Shown here piece after piece: positions 8,961 through 18,041 of a DNA stretch of 64,000 nt. Made by a program: the position numbers and the translations under genes. Numbering within the stretch: position 1 is the first letter of the stretch; each line of letters opens with the position of its first letter. The DNA comes from Plesiomonas shigelloides (GTDB lineage: Bacteria > Pseudomonadota > Gammaproteobacteria > Enterobacterales > CAMTGL01): contig NZ_LT575468.1 of the NCBI RefSeq assembly GCF_900087055.1, positions 1,922,001 through 1,986,000 of the forward strand, in the 5' to 3' direction. Below the pieces are notes generated by a model. That model made no database searches and had not been told where the DNA came from. It was given only the letters and a program-made list of their open reading frames with translations.

Positions 8961-9565
8961 GCATATAAACCGGCTACGTCACCGGCACACAGTCGCGATA
9001 CCGCAGGCGCAATCACTTCATCCGGCCACAGCCACCACTGCATCTCCTGCAACTGCGCAATGGCCGCCTCGTCAAAACGAAAACGGATATGCTTGGCCGG
9101 ATGCCCACCGACAATCTCATACGGCGCGACATCCTTGGTCACCAAAGCTCGGCTAGCAATCACCGCGCCATTACCGACTTTAACCCCCGGCATGATCATC
9201 GCCTCAGTGCCAATCCACACGTCATGCCCAATTTCGGTGTCTCCTGCACGCACAAAGCCATCTTGCGCCGCAGAAAACAGCGGATTGTCCATATAGAAAA
9301 AAGGAAACGTTGATACCCAATCGGTCCGGTGCCCTTGGTTGCCCGCCATCATAAATACCGCCCCAGAGCCGATAGAGCAGAAATTGCCGATGCGCAGCTT
9401 ATCGACATCATCCCTATCAGGACTTAGGTAGCGCGCACAGTCATCAAAACTATGACCATGGTAATAACCAGAATAATAGCTATGTCGACCTGCAATAATG
9501 TTCTTATTGGTAATTTGTTCTTGGAGCGATTTACCCGCAAACGGGCTGGAAAAATAATTTTGCAT
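8912..9565 (-). CDS. catB: CatB-family xenobiotic O-acetyltransferase
   Basis: A 217-residue left-handed beta-helix acetyltransferase of the CatB/VAT type, which uses acetyl-CoA to acetylate chloramphenicol or streptogramins. The signature [18 protein letters not shown], the [31 protein letters not shown] block (with the catalytic His in NQGHR), hexapeptide repeats ([28 protein letters not shown]) and the [12 protein letters not shown] end are all present. Length matches type B chloramphenicol acetyltransferases. Chromosomal CatB proteins often give little resistance. The 3' end overlaps the convergent UDG-like gene by 49 bases. It is not in an integron: no attC site or integrase is visible. 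Confidence 0.88.
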   Translation of the reverse strand: MQNYFSSPFAGKSLQEQITNKNIIAGRHSYYSGYYHGHSFDDCARYLSPDRDDVDKLRIGNFCSIGSGAVFMMAGNQGHRTDWVSTFPFFYMDNPLFSAAQDGFVRAGDTEIGHDVWIGTEAMIMPGVKVGNGAVIASRALVTKDVAPYEIVGGHPAKHIRFRFDEAAIAQLQEMQWWLWPDEVIAPAVSRLCAGDVAGLYAYWCEQVRSGAIAVAN

Positions 9566-9668
9566 AATACTGTCGATACCTTACGTCGATGATGCCCACA
9601 GATATGTAACGTAAACCTTGTCAGCCAGCAAAACAAAACAGTGTCTAAAACGTCATAACTGCCACATC

Positions 9669-9797
9669 TATACCCAAACAACGTGAAGCTGCAGGTAGGC
9701 GGCAAGTGAGTGAATCCCCATGAGCATAGACAAACTATGTGATTGGGGTGAACGAACGTAGCCAACACCGCTGCAGCTTCAAGTAGGAAGGGGATAT
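9669..9797. repeat. ERIC-like intergenic palindromic repeat
   Basis: A 129-base imperfect palindrome. Its centre holds GTGAATCCCCATGAGC and, on the far side, GTGATTGGGGTGAACG. These are close to the two conserved halves of the enterobacterial repetitive intergenic consensus. The flanks GAAGCTGCAG and CTGCAGCTTC are perfect inverted repeats. Size, position in the 9566-9983 gap and lack of coding potential fit an ERIC element. I see nothing else in this gap except a promoter-sized leader for the dehydrogenase. Confidence 0.85.
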
Positions 9798-9983
9798 TGC
9801 AAAATACCGCCAAAGACAAAAAACCAGCAAAATAATGTCGCCACTTTACTTAGATAGACAGATAATCTTTCATTACAACCGGCAATCAATAAAAACATCA
9901 CCGGTAGCCATTTTGGATTAGGCTGGAGCACATCTGATAGCAGGTCTCCCCGGCAGCATGTAGACATTTAAGGAGCTGATCTC

Positions 9984-11141
9984 ATGGAGTCTTTTGTTTT
10001 TTATAACCCGACCGAAGTATTGTTCGGTCAGCAGCAAATTGCCCGGCTGGCCGAGCGTATTCCGGCCGATGCGCGGATCCTGATCACTTATGGTGGTGGC
10101 AGCGTGATCCGCTTTGGCACATTGGATGAAGTACGCCAAGTCCTGCACAAACACACATTCTTTGAATTCGGTGGCATCGAGCCGAATCCGTCTTACGAAA
10201 CCTTGATGCAAGCTGTCGCGGCCGTTAAAGAGCATCAAATTGACTACCTGCTGGCTGTTGGTGGTGGATCTGTGGTGGATGGCACTAAATTCATTGCCGC
10301 TGCGGCCTGTTTTACCGGCGATGATCCGTGGGACATCCTGAGCAAGCAAGCACCGGTTGAGTGCGCACTGCCGCTGAGCTGCATTCTGACCCTGCCAGCC
10401 ACCGGCTCAGAAACCAACTCCTTTGCCGTGATCAGCCGTAAATCCGATCACAGTAAACTGGCTTTCGCCAGCCCACGCGTCTATCCACAACACGCGGTAC
10501 TTGACCCAACCAAAACCTATACCTTGCCAGAGCGGCAAATCAGTAACGGCGTTGTCGATGCGTTTATCCATATTCTGGAGCAATACCTGACCTATCCGGT
10601 CAATGCCAAAGTGCAAGATCGTTTTGCCGAAGGTCTGTTGCTGACCTTGCTGGAAGAAGGCCCACGCGCGCTGGCCACCCCAACAGATTACGACATCCGC
10701 GCCAACATCATGTGGAGTGCTACTATGGCACTGAACGGTTTGATTGGTGTGGGCGTGCCACAAGACTGGTCAACTCACGCCATTGGCCACGAGCTCACCG
10801 CGGCGTACGGTTTGGATCATGCGCAAACCTTGGCTATCGTTTTGCCTGTATTGCTGGATGTACAGCGCGAGCAGAAAAAGCAAAAACTGCTGCAATATGC
10901 CGAACGCATCTGGGGCTTGCGTGATGGTAAAGACGAGCATCGCATCAACAAAGCCATCGAGAAAACCCGCGATTTTTTTGAAATGATGCGTGTAAAAACG
11001 CATCTGGCCGATTACGGTATCAATGCCAAAGATGCTGCGGAAAAAGTGGTTTCCTCACTCAAACGTCACCACATGACGGCACTGGGCGAGCACAAAGACA
11101 TCACCCCTGAAGTGGTCGCGCGTATTTTGTTAATGGCTTAA
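9984..11141 (+). CDS. YqhD-type iron-containing alcohol dehydrogenase / aldehyde reductase
   Basis: A 385-residue group III metal-dependent alcohol dehydrogenase, most similar to YqhD/BdhA, which reduces aldehydes with NADPH. The nucleotide-binding motif YLLAVGGGSVVDGTKF, the earlier ITYGGGSV, LPATGSETNSFAVIS, and the metal ligands within DAFIHILEQYL and HAIGHELTAAYGLDHAQTLAI are visible. A TAAGGAG Shine-Dalgarno lies nine bases before the ATG. It is a single gene. A likely role is detoxification of reactive aldehydes, by family analogy. Confidence 0.92.
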   Translation: MESFVFYNPTEVLFGQQQIARLAERIPADARILITYGGGSVIRFGTLDEVRQVLHKHTFFEFGGIEPNPSYETLMQAVAAVKEHQIDYLLAVGGGSVVDGTKFIAAAACFTGDDPWDILSKQAPVECALPLSCILTLPATGSETNSFAVISRKSDHSKLAFASPRVYPQHAVLDPTKTYTLPERQISNGVVDAFIHILEQYLTYPVNAKVQDRFAEGLLLTLLEEGPRALATPTDYDIRANIMWSATMALNGLIGVGVPQDWSTHAIGHELTAAYGLDHAQTLAIVLPVLLDVQREQKKQKLLQYAERIWGLRDGKDEHRINKAIEKTRDFFEMMRVKTHLADYGINAKDAAEKVVSSLKRHHMTALGEHKDITPEVVARILLMA

Positions 11142-11454
11142 TTTTTCAGATGTTATGCGGGCTAGCGTAGCCACAAGGGCATGCTAGCTGTCGATAAAAT
11201 CGATAAATATACCGCCCAAAAACCATACAATAAGAGGACACAGATAATGCATCTGATGTCCTCTTTCTCTCCTCATTTTTCATTCGTTTCTCCTCACACA
11301 TCTCTGCCGCTCAAGTACTCGCAATTCGCTCATCACCGCACAACTGCGTTAGCCAGTAACAGGCCACACCTCCGATCACTTAACTGGCTAGACCATTTGA
11401 CCACGAAAATTTAGCTACACTGCTGTCATGTTATTAATCAGAAGATCTGATGCC

Positions 11455-12177
11455 ATGTTCCTTCAGCCGTATTACCAATCAGCCGCAGACAGCTTTCACT
11501 TCAGCCGCGAGCAGGCCAGTCACTTTGCCAAGCGCATCGCCGGCGACTTCAACCCCATCCACGATCCCGATGCCAAGCGCTTTTGTGTACCGGGTGACCT
11601 GCTGTTTGCCCTGATCATGAGCAAAATCGGCCTGAGCCAACACATGCATTTTGATTTTGCCGGTATGGTTTCTGATGGTGTGACTCTTAGCCTCAATAGC
11701 GAAGATCAGCAGCTGTGGTGTGTAACCGATGACAGCGGTAAAAACTACCTCAATGTTGCCACATCAGGGGAGACGACCTTTGATAGCCACATCACCGAGC
11801 AAGTGATCCGCAGCTATGTGGCATTTTCCGGTATGAATTTCCCACATATCATGGTTCCGCTGATGGAACAAACCCAGCACATGATCCATCCAACGCGCCC
11901 GTTGGTGATTTATGAAAGCATGTCACTGGAGATGTCATCACTGGAGCTGGCGCGCCCAAGCGTACGCCTGAGCAATGCCAGTATGGATATCGAAGGGAAA
12001 CGCGGCAATGTAACGCTAGAATTTGTCTTTACCGAAAATGGTAAAGAAGTGGGCATGGGACGCAAACGCATGGTCGCTAGCGGTCTGATCCCATATCAGC
12101 AAGATGCCGTCAACGACTTAGTCAGCCGCTTTGAGCAACGCAAACATGCCTTTTTAAATCAGGCTCTGGTCGCGTAA
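11455..12177 (+). CDS. DUF3581 family protein with MaoC/hotdog-like N-terminus
   Basis: A 240-residue protein of the DUF3581 family found in gammaproteobacteria. The start at 11455 (MFLQPYYQ) is preferred over an in-frame ATG at 11428 because AGAAGA precedes it. The segment SHFAKRIAGDFNPIHDPDAKRF resembles the hydratase motif of MaoC-like hotdog folds (GDxNPIH), so a thioester substrate is possible. The second half (SSLELARPSVRLSNASMDIEGKRGNVTLEF) could be a second hotdog repeat. No enzymatic function is established. It is converging with fadM, another hotdog protein, across a strong terminator. Confidence 0.85.
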   Translation: MFLQPYYQSAADSFHFSREQASHFAKRIAGDFNPIHDPDAKRFCVPGDLLFALIMSKIGLSQHMHFDFAGMVSDGVTLSLNSEDQQLWCVTDDSGKNYLNVATSGETTFDSHITEQVIRSYVAFSGMNFPHIMVPLMEQTQHMIHPTRPLVIYESMSLEMSSLELARPSVRLSNASMDIEGKRGNVTLEFVFTENGKEVGMGRKRMVASGLIPYQQDAVNDLVSRFEQRKHAFLNQALVA

Positions 12178-12219
12178 ACCTACGAGTTACGGGACTATTG
12201 CTTAACAGAACCGTCTTAA

Positions 12220-12263
12220 AAGCCGCAGTTTGAATCATAACGACATCAAACTGCGGCTTAAAA
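12220..12263. terminator. Strong hairpin terminator after the DUF3581 gene
   Basis: Perfect 14-bp arms (12220-12233 and 12246-12259) with a 12-base loop lie between two converging genes. T- and A-rich flanks are short, so it may act both ways. Confidence 0.8.
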
Positions 12264-12384
12264 TAACATTCGAATTCAGACACAACCGCTAAACTACCGT
12301 TTCTTGCTATTACTGTTGATTGGCTGTTGCTAAGCCGCTGCGACTAAATCCAGCGCGACTAAACTGCTTAGCTTAAGTTATAGA

Positions 12385-12828
12385 TCAGGTCGTTGCGCCA
12401 CAACCACGGGCGAAGCCTTGCTCCAAACGCTCACGTAAATCACCCTCCAAGGCCAACACCTTTTGCGTTTTCATATCCACGCAGACAAAGGTGATCGCTG
12501 CATCAGCAATCAGATCACCACTTTCGACACATACAATGCGTTGTTGTAACACCCCACTGCGCTCCCCCAGACGCTCCAGATGACAATCGACGCTCAAATG
12601 CTGATTGAGCAGCGCCGGCTTGCGATAATTAATATTGATATTCGCAATCACAAAGCCAACACCACGCTGCATATACCAAGCTAAATCACCGCTGGTTTCC
12701 AGCCAATGCCAACGCGCCTCCTCCAAAAACTCCAGATACCGCGCATTATTCACATGCTGATAGGCATCCAGATGATAACCCCTAACCCGAATGCTAACCG
12801 GCAATATCGCCTTATTTCCATCGCTCAT
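12385..12828 (-). CDS. fadM: Long-chain acyl-CoA thioesterase FadM
   Basis: A 147-residue 4HBT hotdog thioesterase. The sequence RVRGYHLDAYQHVNNARYLEFLEEARW carries the catalytic Asp and the HVNNARY core. NININYRKPA and ITFVCVDMKTQKVLALEGDLRE match E. coli FadM (YbaW) nearly throughout. The enzyme hydrolyses long-chain acyl-CoAs, including dead-end 3,5-tetradecadienoyl-CoA from oleate oxidation. An AAGGAG Shine-Dalgarno sits at ideal spacing. In E. coli it is FadR-regulated; no operator was identified here. Confidence 0.93.
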   Translation of the reverse strand: MSDGNKAILPVSIRVRGYHLDAYQHVNNARYLEFLEEARWHWLETSGDLAWYMQRGVGFVIANININYRKPALLNQHLSVDCHLERLGERSGVLQQRIVCVESGDLIADAAITFVCVDMKTQKVLALEGDLRERLEQGFARGCGATT

Positions 12829-12994
12829 CGCTAACTCCTTGCTGGATCTTTCCTCGATCCTAACGGGATATCACGGAGGAACTGCTGATGCCTCGTGTTG
12901 TGTTATTGCACTGTTGAATTCCCTTTTACGCACTGATTTTCAAGATGTGCACTGCATGTTTGCATTACCGTAAGGCAATCACGCGCAGACTCAT

Positions 12995-13477
12995 CTATTT
13001 AGCAACATCAAATAACAGCGGATAGCTCTCGCCTGCGGCTACCACATTCACCAGCCACACCATCTTGTCACTGGTGCAAGAACCCACTTGGAAAGAGGCA
13101 ATCCAATCATCGCCTTGGCGAGTAAATACCAGCGGGATCACGCCCATATACATATCGCGCCCTTCAACCGTGCCTTGCGGTACTACCGTAGCCGGTAAGC
13201 CAGATAAACGTAACTGCAACTCACTTTCGGCCTGTGGCGGCAGTGGCGATAATTCCAAGGTTATCGCAGCACCAGCTTTACTTTCCAATGCGCAGCTCTG
13301 CAGATTTAAATTGCACAGCGTACTGGCTGATGGAGCACTGCCGTTCGTCATATCGGTTTGTTGTTGTGCGCGGGTTTCATAAAATGACCACGTCCGCCAC
13401 GCCACTAACGCCAGAAAGATAATTAACACCACAATCAGCTGGATTAACCGTGCACGGGTGAGTTTCTCGGCAGCCAC
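12995..13477 (-). CDS. Membrane-anchored protein of unknown function, divergent from the cbb3 operon
   Basis: A 160-residue protein with a single N-terminal membrane anchor (residues about 11-28, LIQLIVVLIIFLALVAW) and a periplasmic domain. The domain has two nearby cysteines (STLCNLNLQSCAL) and one later (VGSCTSDKMV). The cysteine pair and the position beside the cbb3 oxidase genes make a copper or disulfide-related role conceivable, but I do not recognise the family. It ends near the convergent region downstream of fadM. Confidence 0.8.
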   Translation of the reverse strand: MAAEKLTRARLIQLIVVLIIFLALVAWRTWSFYETRAQQQTDMTNGSAPSASTLCNLNLQSCALESKAGAAITLELSPLPPQAESELQLRLSGLPATVVPQGTVEGRDMYMGVIPLVFTRQGDDWIASFQVGSCTSDKMVWLVNVVAAGESYPLLFDVAK

Positions 13478-13844
13478 ATTTACTCCTTTATTGCTATTAC
13501 TGAATATTCACGTCATTACGCATAACGCGGGTAACTAAATTGGCGCTGATGCGCTCGCAACTCTCGCTCTATTGTACTGATTTATGGTGCTTTAGTTATC
13601 GGTGTTAATGCTAATTATTTCGCTGACATCGCTATGGTCAGTGATAAAAGCCAGCGAGTTAGCGCGTGTCATAACACCCGTATTGATCGCACCGCTGTGT
13701 GCTAAGTGGATTAACCCACACACTTAGCTAGCAGCGCCGGCGGTGGCAGCGCTAATTAGCCACTCAATCACACGAGTTGAATCACACATATATAAGCGCT
13801 TAGCACTATAAGTGCCTTACAACCTCATACACCGTTACGATACC

Positions 13845-13886
13845 CACAAATTTGTTATCTCACCGTAACAAATGTGTGCTTTTTTT
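13845..13886 (+). terminator. Orphan intrinsic terminator in the cbb3 upstream region
   Basis: A 13-bp stem with one mismatch (13845-13857 and 13866-13878) and an 8-base loop is followed by C and seven Ts, a textbook rho-independent terminator on the + strand. No + gene precedes it in the 580-base gap 13478-14057. The preceding 150 bases contain further inverted repeats (GCTAAGTG/CACTTAGC near 13700-13730). It could end a small RNA or attenuate the ccoN leader. No clear FNR box was found in this gap. Confidence 0.7.
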
Positions 13887-14057
13887 GCTGCACTTCATGC
13901 ATGACTCAAGTAGAATCGGAAACGGAAAATGCCGCGTTTACAGTAAGTAGCAAAAAAACCGGACAGAGCCTCTCTTCCGGACGCGGCAAAACAGAGATGT
14001 TCCTGCACAGGGATACATTAGTGTAGTTGATAGTGACAACAGCGGAAGCACGTCATC

Positions 14058-15500
14058 ATGACCCAACAGATGAATACGCTTGAGCAAACTTACAACTATA
14101 CAGTCGTGCGCCAATTCGCCATCATGACCTTGGTCTGGGGCATTGTGGGCATGTCTGTAGGTGTTCTGATTGCTGCGCAACTTATTTGGCCTCAGCTTAA
14201 CTTCGAAACACCGTGGCTGACTTATAGCCACTTACGTCCGTTACATACCAATGCGGTCATCTTCGCCTTTGGTACCTCGGCGTTGATGGCAACATCGTTT
14301 TATGTTGTCCAACGAACATCGCAAACCGCACTGTTTGCGCCCAAATTAGCGCAATTTGTGTTCTGGGGCTGGCAGTTAGTGATCCTGTGCGCAGCGATCT
14401 CGCTGCCGATGGGATTTACCACGTCCAAAGAGTATGCCGAGCTGGAATGGCCGATTGATATCCTGATCGCCATTGTGTGGGTGGCCTATGCTATCTGCTT
14501 TTTTGGCACCATCGCCAAGCGTAAAGTCTCCCATATCTATGTCGCCAACTGGTTCTTCGGTGCCTTTATCATCACCGTGGCCGTGTTGCACATTGTTAAC
14601 AGTATGGCGATCCCACTGACCCTGACCAAATCCTATTCCCTGTACTCCGGTGCAGTCGATGCGATGGTACAGTGGTGGTACGGGCACAACGCTGTAGGCT
14701 TCCTGCTGACCGCCGGTTTCCTCGGCATGATGTACTATTTCGTACCGAAACAAGCGGGCCGTCCGGTGTATTCATACCGTCTGTCCATCGTGCACTTCTG
14801 GGCGCTGATCTCCTTGTATATCTGGGCCGGTCCGCACCATTTACACTACACCGCGCTGCCTGACTGGACACAAACCCTCGGCATGGTGATGTCCGTGATC
14901 CTGTTCGTGCCTTCTTGGGGCGGCATGATCAACGGGATCATGACCCTGTCTGGTGCTTGGCATAAGCTGCGTGATGATCCGATACTGCGCTTTTTGGTGG
15001 TCTCCCTCTCCTTCTACGGGATGTCGACCTTCGAAGGCCCAATGATGGCGATCAAAACCGTCAACGCCCTGTCCCACTACACCGATTGGACAGTCGGCCA
15101 CGTGCACTCTGGTGCGCTGGGCTGGGTAGCGTTGGTCACTATCGGCTCGTTGTATCACCTGATTCCAGCCTTATTCCACCGTGAGAAGATGTACAGCACC
15201 CGTCTTATCAACGTGCACTTCTGGCTGGCGACCATTGGTACGGTGTTGTACATCGTGTCCATGTGGATCTCCGGTGTCATGCAAGGCCTGATGTGGCGTG
15301 CTGTCAATGCCGATGGCACCCTGACCTACTCATTTGTGGAAGCGTTACAGGCATCTTATCCGTTCTATTTCATCCGGTTTGTCGGCGGCTTATTCATCAT
15401 CACCGGCATGTTTGTGATGGCCTATAACACCTATAAAACCATTACGGATAGCAGCACGGAACTCGATCCAGTGAACAAAGCTGCCGGTGAACCAGCCTGA
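14058..15500 (+). CDS. ccoN: cbb3-type cytochrome c oxidase subunit I
   Basis: A 480-residue heme-copper oxidase subunit with about twelve membrane segments. It holds the low-spin heme b and the high-spin heme b3/CuB centre that reduces oxygen. Histidine ligand regions are visible in [48 protein letters not shown] and [18 protein letters not shown] lies nine bases before the ATG. It is the first gene of ccoNOQP, a high-affinity oxidase for low oxygen. Regulation by the FNR encoded downstream is expected from other species. Confidence 0.97.
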   Translation: MTQQMNTLEQTYNYTVVRQFAIMTLVWGIVGMSVGVLIAAQLIWPQLNFETPWLTYSHLRPLHTNAVIFAFGTSALMATSFYVVQRTSQTALFAPKLAQFVFWGWQLVILCAAISLPMGFTTSKEYAELEWPIDILIAIVWVAYAICFFGTIAKRKVSHIYVANWFFGAFIITVAVLHIVNSMAIPLTLTKSYSLYSGAVDAMVQWWYGHNAVGFLLTAGFLGMMYYFVPKQAGRPVYSYRLSIVHFWALISLYIWAGPHHLHYTALPDWTQTLGMVMSVILFVPSWGGMINGIMTLSGAWHKLRDDPILRFLVVSLSFYGMSTFEGPMMAIKTVNALSHYTDWTVGHVHSGALGWVALVTIGSLYHLIPALFHREKMYSTRLINVHFWLATIGTVLYIVSMWISGVMQGLMWRAVNADGTLTYSFVEALQASYPFYFIRFVGGLFIITGMFVMAYNTYKTITDSSTELDPVNKAAGEPA

Positions 15501-15515
15501 CAGGGAAGAATAACA

Positions 15516-16133
15516 ATGAGCAGTCAGAACAACCGCCACGAGATTGTGGAAAAAAATATCGGCTTGTTAGCGATCCTGATCGTGGTTGCGATCAGCCTCG
15601 GCGGGCTTGTAGAGATTGTGCCGCTGATGTTCCAGAAAGAGACCACTCAACCGGTCTCCAACCTCAAACCTTACACCGCCTTACAGATGGAAGGGCGCGA
15701 TATTTATATTCGCGAAGGTTGCCACACCTGCCATAGCCAGATGGTGCGTCCGCTGCGCGCCGAAACCGAGCGTTACGGCCACTACTCTGTGGCCGGTGAA
15801 TCGGTCTGGGAGCACCCCTTCTTATGGGGCTCTAAGCGTACGGGCCCGGATCTGGCGCGCGTTGGTGGCCGTTACTCCGATACTTGGCACCGTGAGCACC
15901 TGTTAGACCCGCGTTCCGTTGTACCGGAGTCCAACATGCCCGCCTTCCCATGGTTGGAAGAAAATGTGCTGACCGGTGAGCTCACCGGTAAGAAGCTGGC
16001 ACTGTTTCGCGATAATTTCGGGGTTCCTTACACCGAAGCGCAAATTGCCTCTGCCGGTGCGGATGTAAAAGGTAAAACCGAAATGGATGCGCTGATTGCC
16101 TATCTGCAGTCCCTCGGTCTGGCGATGAAATAA
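15516..16133 (+). CDS. ccoO: cbb3 oxidase subunit II, mono-heme cytochrome c
   Basis: A 205-residue membrane-anchored cytochrome c. One N-terminal transmembrane helix ([21 protein letters not shown]) is followed by a periplasmic domain with the heme attachment site [14 protein letters not shown] and the axial Met in [10 protein letters not shown]. It passes electrons from CcoP to CcoN. It starts 15 bases after ccoN with an AGGGAAG ribosome binding site. Confidence 0.97.
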   Translation: MSSQNNRHEIVEKNIGLLAILIVVAISLGGLVEIVPLMFQKETTQPVSNLKPYTALQMEGRDIYIREGCHTCHSQMVRPLRAETERYGHYSVAGESVWEHPFLWGSKRTGPDLARVGGRYSDTWHREHLLDPRSVVPESNMPAFPWLEENVLTGELTGKKLALFRDNFGVPYTEAQIASAGADVKGKTEMDALIAYLQSLGLAMK

Positions 16134-16144
16134 GGAGTATGCAG

Positions 16145-16330
16145 ATGGATTTCGGAGTCATTCACAGCATCTACACTGTGGTGGTCTTTGTCAGCTTCCT
16201 TGGCATCATCGTCTGGGCTTACAGCAAAAAACAAAAGGCCCGTTTTGACGAAGCCGCCAATCTGGTTTTTGCCGACGAGCAGACACCACCACAGGAATCA
16301 CAGACGCCTGCAGGGAGTAAGCAAGCATGA
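16145..16330 (+). CDS. ccoQ: cbb3 oxidase subunit CcoQ
   Basis: A 61-residue single-span membrane subunit that stabilises the cbb3 complex. I place the start at the ATG at 16145 (MDFGVIHS): AAGGAG at 16132-16137 has seven-base spacing to it, while the in-frame ATG at 16139 is only one base away. The hydrophobic helix (VVVFVSFLGIIVWAY) is followed by a charged cytoplasmic tail. Its stop overlaps the ccoP start (ATGA). Confidence 0.92.
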   Translation: MDFGVIHSIYTVVVFVSFLGIIVWAYSKKQKARFDEAANLVFADEQTPPQESQTPAGSKQA

Positions 16331-17349
16331 GTCTTTTCTGGACACTTTGGATCACCATCATCACGCTGGCCACGATCTTTGGCTGCGGCGTACTGTTGTG
16401 GTGGTGTACAAAAGATAAAATGGGCGTCGATGAAGGCTCTGACATGGGCCACAGTTACGACGGCATTAAAGAAATCAACAACCCGCTACCAAAATGGTGG
16501 CGCTACATGTTCTGGATGACCATCGTGTTTGCGTTGGGCTATCTGGTGCTGTATCCAGGCTTAGGTGCATGGGGTAACTTGCTCGGCTGGCACAGTGCTA
16601 ACCAGAGCGTGTTGTCGTTGCAAGAGTCGAATGCCGCGGTTGAAAAAGCCAAAGCCGCTGGCCAATACGTGCAATACGACCAAGAAAAGGCGCAAGCCGA
16701 CAAAACCTTCGGCGAAACCTTTAAAAAGCTGGCTTATCAGGCTGATGGCACAACCTTCCGTCCGTTGACCGAAGTGGCAAATGATCCGAATGCCATGAAA
16801 GTTGGGAAAGCGTTATTCTTGCAAAACTGCGCCCTGTGCCACGGGTCAGATGCGCGCGGACAAAAAGGCTTCCCGAACCTGACCGACAATGATTGGCTGT
16901 ACGGCGGTGAGCCGGAAGTGATCAAAACCACCATTTTGCATGGTCGTATCGGTGCAATGCCAGCGTGGAAAGACACCTTAGGCCCAGACGGCGTTCGTGA
17001 AGTCGTCAGCTACGCCTTAAGTTTGTCCGGCCGTAAGGTCGACCCACGGGAAGCGGAAGCCGGCAAAAAACGTTTTGTGCTGTGTGCAGCCTGCCACGGT
17101 CCGGATGGTAAAGGTAACCCTGCTGTCGGTGCGCCAAACCTGACTGACCAGATTTGGCTGTACGGCGGAACCCGTGCCAATGTCGAAGAAACGGTGAAAT
17201 ATGGCCGTAATGGACAGATGCCAGCATGGCAATCCATTCTAGGTGACGATAAAGTCCATCTGTTGGCCGCTTATGTGTTTAGCTTGAGCCAAAATAACGG
17301 CGGACAAGCCGGTATGGCAACCAATGAACCGGCAAAAGCCGCGCATTGA
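16327..17349 (+). CDS. ccoP: cbb3 oxidase subunit III, di-heme cytochrome c
   Basis: A 340-residue protein with two N-terminal membrane helices, a conserved NNPLPKWWRYMFW stretch, and two cytochrome c domains with CALCH and CAACH heme sites (about residues 176 and 258). The second half of each domain has the axial Met in a GQMPAW or GAMPAW context. It is the electron entry subunit from soluble cytochromes. It overlaps ccoQ by four bases. Confidence 0.97.
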   Translation: MSLFWTLWITIITLATIFGCGVLLWWCTKDKMGVDEGSDMGHSYDGIKEINNPLPKWWRYMFWMTIVFALGYLVLYPGLGAWGNLLGWHSANQSVLSLQESNAAVEKAKAAGQYVQYDQEKAQADKTFGETFKKLAYQADGTTFRPLTEVANDPNAMKVGKALFLQNCALCHGSDARGQKGFPNLTDNDWLYGGEPEVIKTTILHGRIGAMPAWKDTLGPDGVREVVSYALSLSGRKVDPREAEAGKKRFVLCAACHGPDGKGNPAVGAPNLTDQIWLYGGTRANVEETVKYGRNGQMPAWQSILGDDKVHLLAAYVFSLSQNNGGQAGMATNEPAKAAH

Positions 17350-17534
17350 TTAACCGTTACCCGCTAAAACATCGCTAAACGCAAACATAGCTAGACGTAA
17401 CACAATGAAAACACGATTGCCGGACGACGCAGCGTTACTGTCCGTCCGGCAACCGTCTCAACAGGAACCAACTTGCGTGCGTTAATGTGCATGAAGCAAT
17501 TTGGACGAAAAACTCACAGGGACGGATAAACACA

Positions 17535-18023
17535 ATGACACAACAGGTCTGGTATAAGCAGTTCTGGCCTTGGTTTCTGATCCTGCTCCCCCTTGCCGCG
17601 GTTGCAGCCAGTTTTTACACCCTAAAATTGGCCATTACCCACCGTGACAGTCTAGTGGTAGATGATTATTACAACAAAGGCAAAGCCATCAACGAAGATA
17701 TCAGCCGTTTGCAATTGGCTGAACAACTGCATATCCAAGGCGATTTGCTGATTGTCGGCGAGCAAGCGCGCTTAACCCTGAAAAAAGGTGAACTCCCCGC
17801 CTTCCCTGCTCTCAAGATCTATTTCTATCACCCGACCTTGCAAGATCATGATTTCAATCTGATGATCAACGCCGATTACAATGGGGTGTACCGCTTTGAT
17901 CTGCCATCGGCGATCACCGGCAAGTGGCAAGTGAGTATCGAGCCGTTCGACTCGCGCTGGCGGCTACAAGAGTCCATCACATTGCCATCCAGCGCGCTAT
18001 TTTCCTTCTCCGGGCACCGTTAA
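17535..18023 (+). CDS. ccoH: FixH/CcoH cbb3 oxidase assembly protein
   Basis: A 162-residue single-pass membrane protein of the FixH family, needed for maturation of cbb3 oxidase. The ATG at 17535 (MTQQVWYKQFWPWFL) is chosen over one at 17487, since the family begins just before the membrane helix and CGGA lies upstream. The FixH hallmark VVDDYYNKGKAINEDISR follows the helix. The gene for CcoG, which usually precedes FixH, is not in this cluster. Confidence 0.92.
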   Translation: MTQQVWYKQFWPWFLILLPLAAVAASFYTLKLAITHRDSLVVDDYYNKGKAINEDISRLQLAEQLHIQGDLLIVGEQARLTLKKGELPAFPALKIYFYHPTLQDHDFNLMINADYNGVYRFDLPSAITGKWQVSIEPFDSRWRLQESITLPSSALFSFSGHR

Positions 18024-18041
18024 TAATGGAAGTTGTATATT

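Noticed and set aside
14027-14040. Possible FNR box before ccoN (TTGAT followed by ACAAC)
   Set aside because: Only the left half matches, and it lies too close to the start codon.
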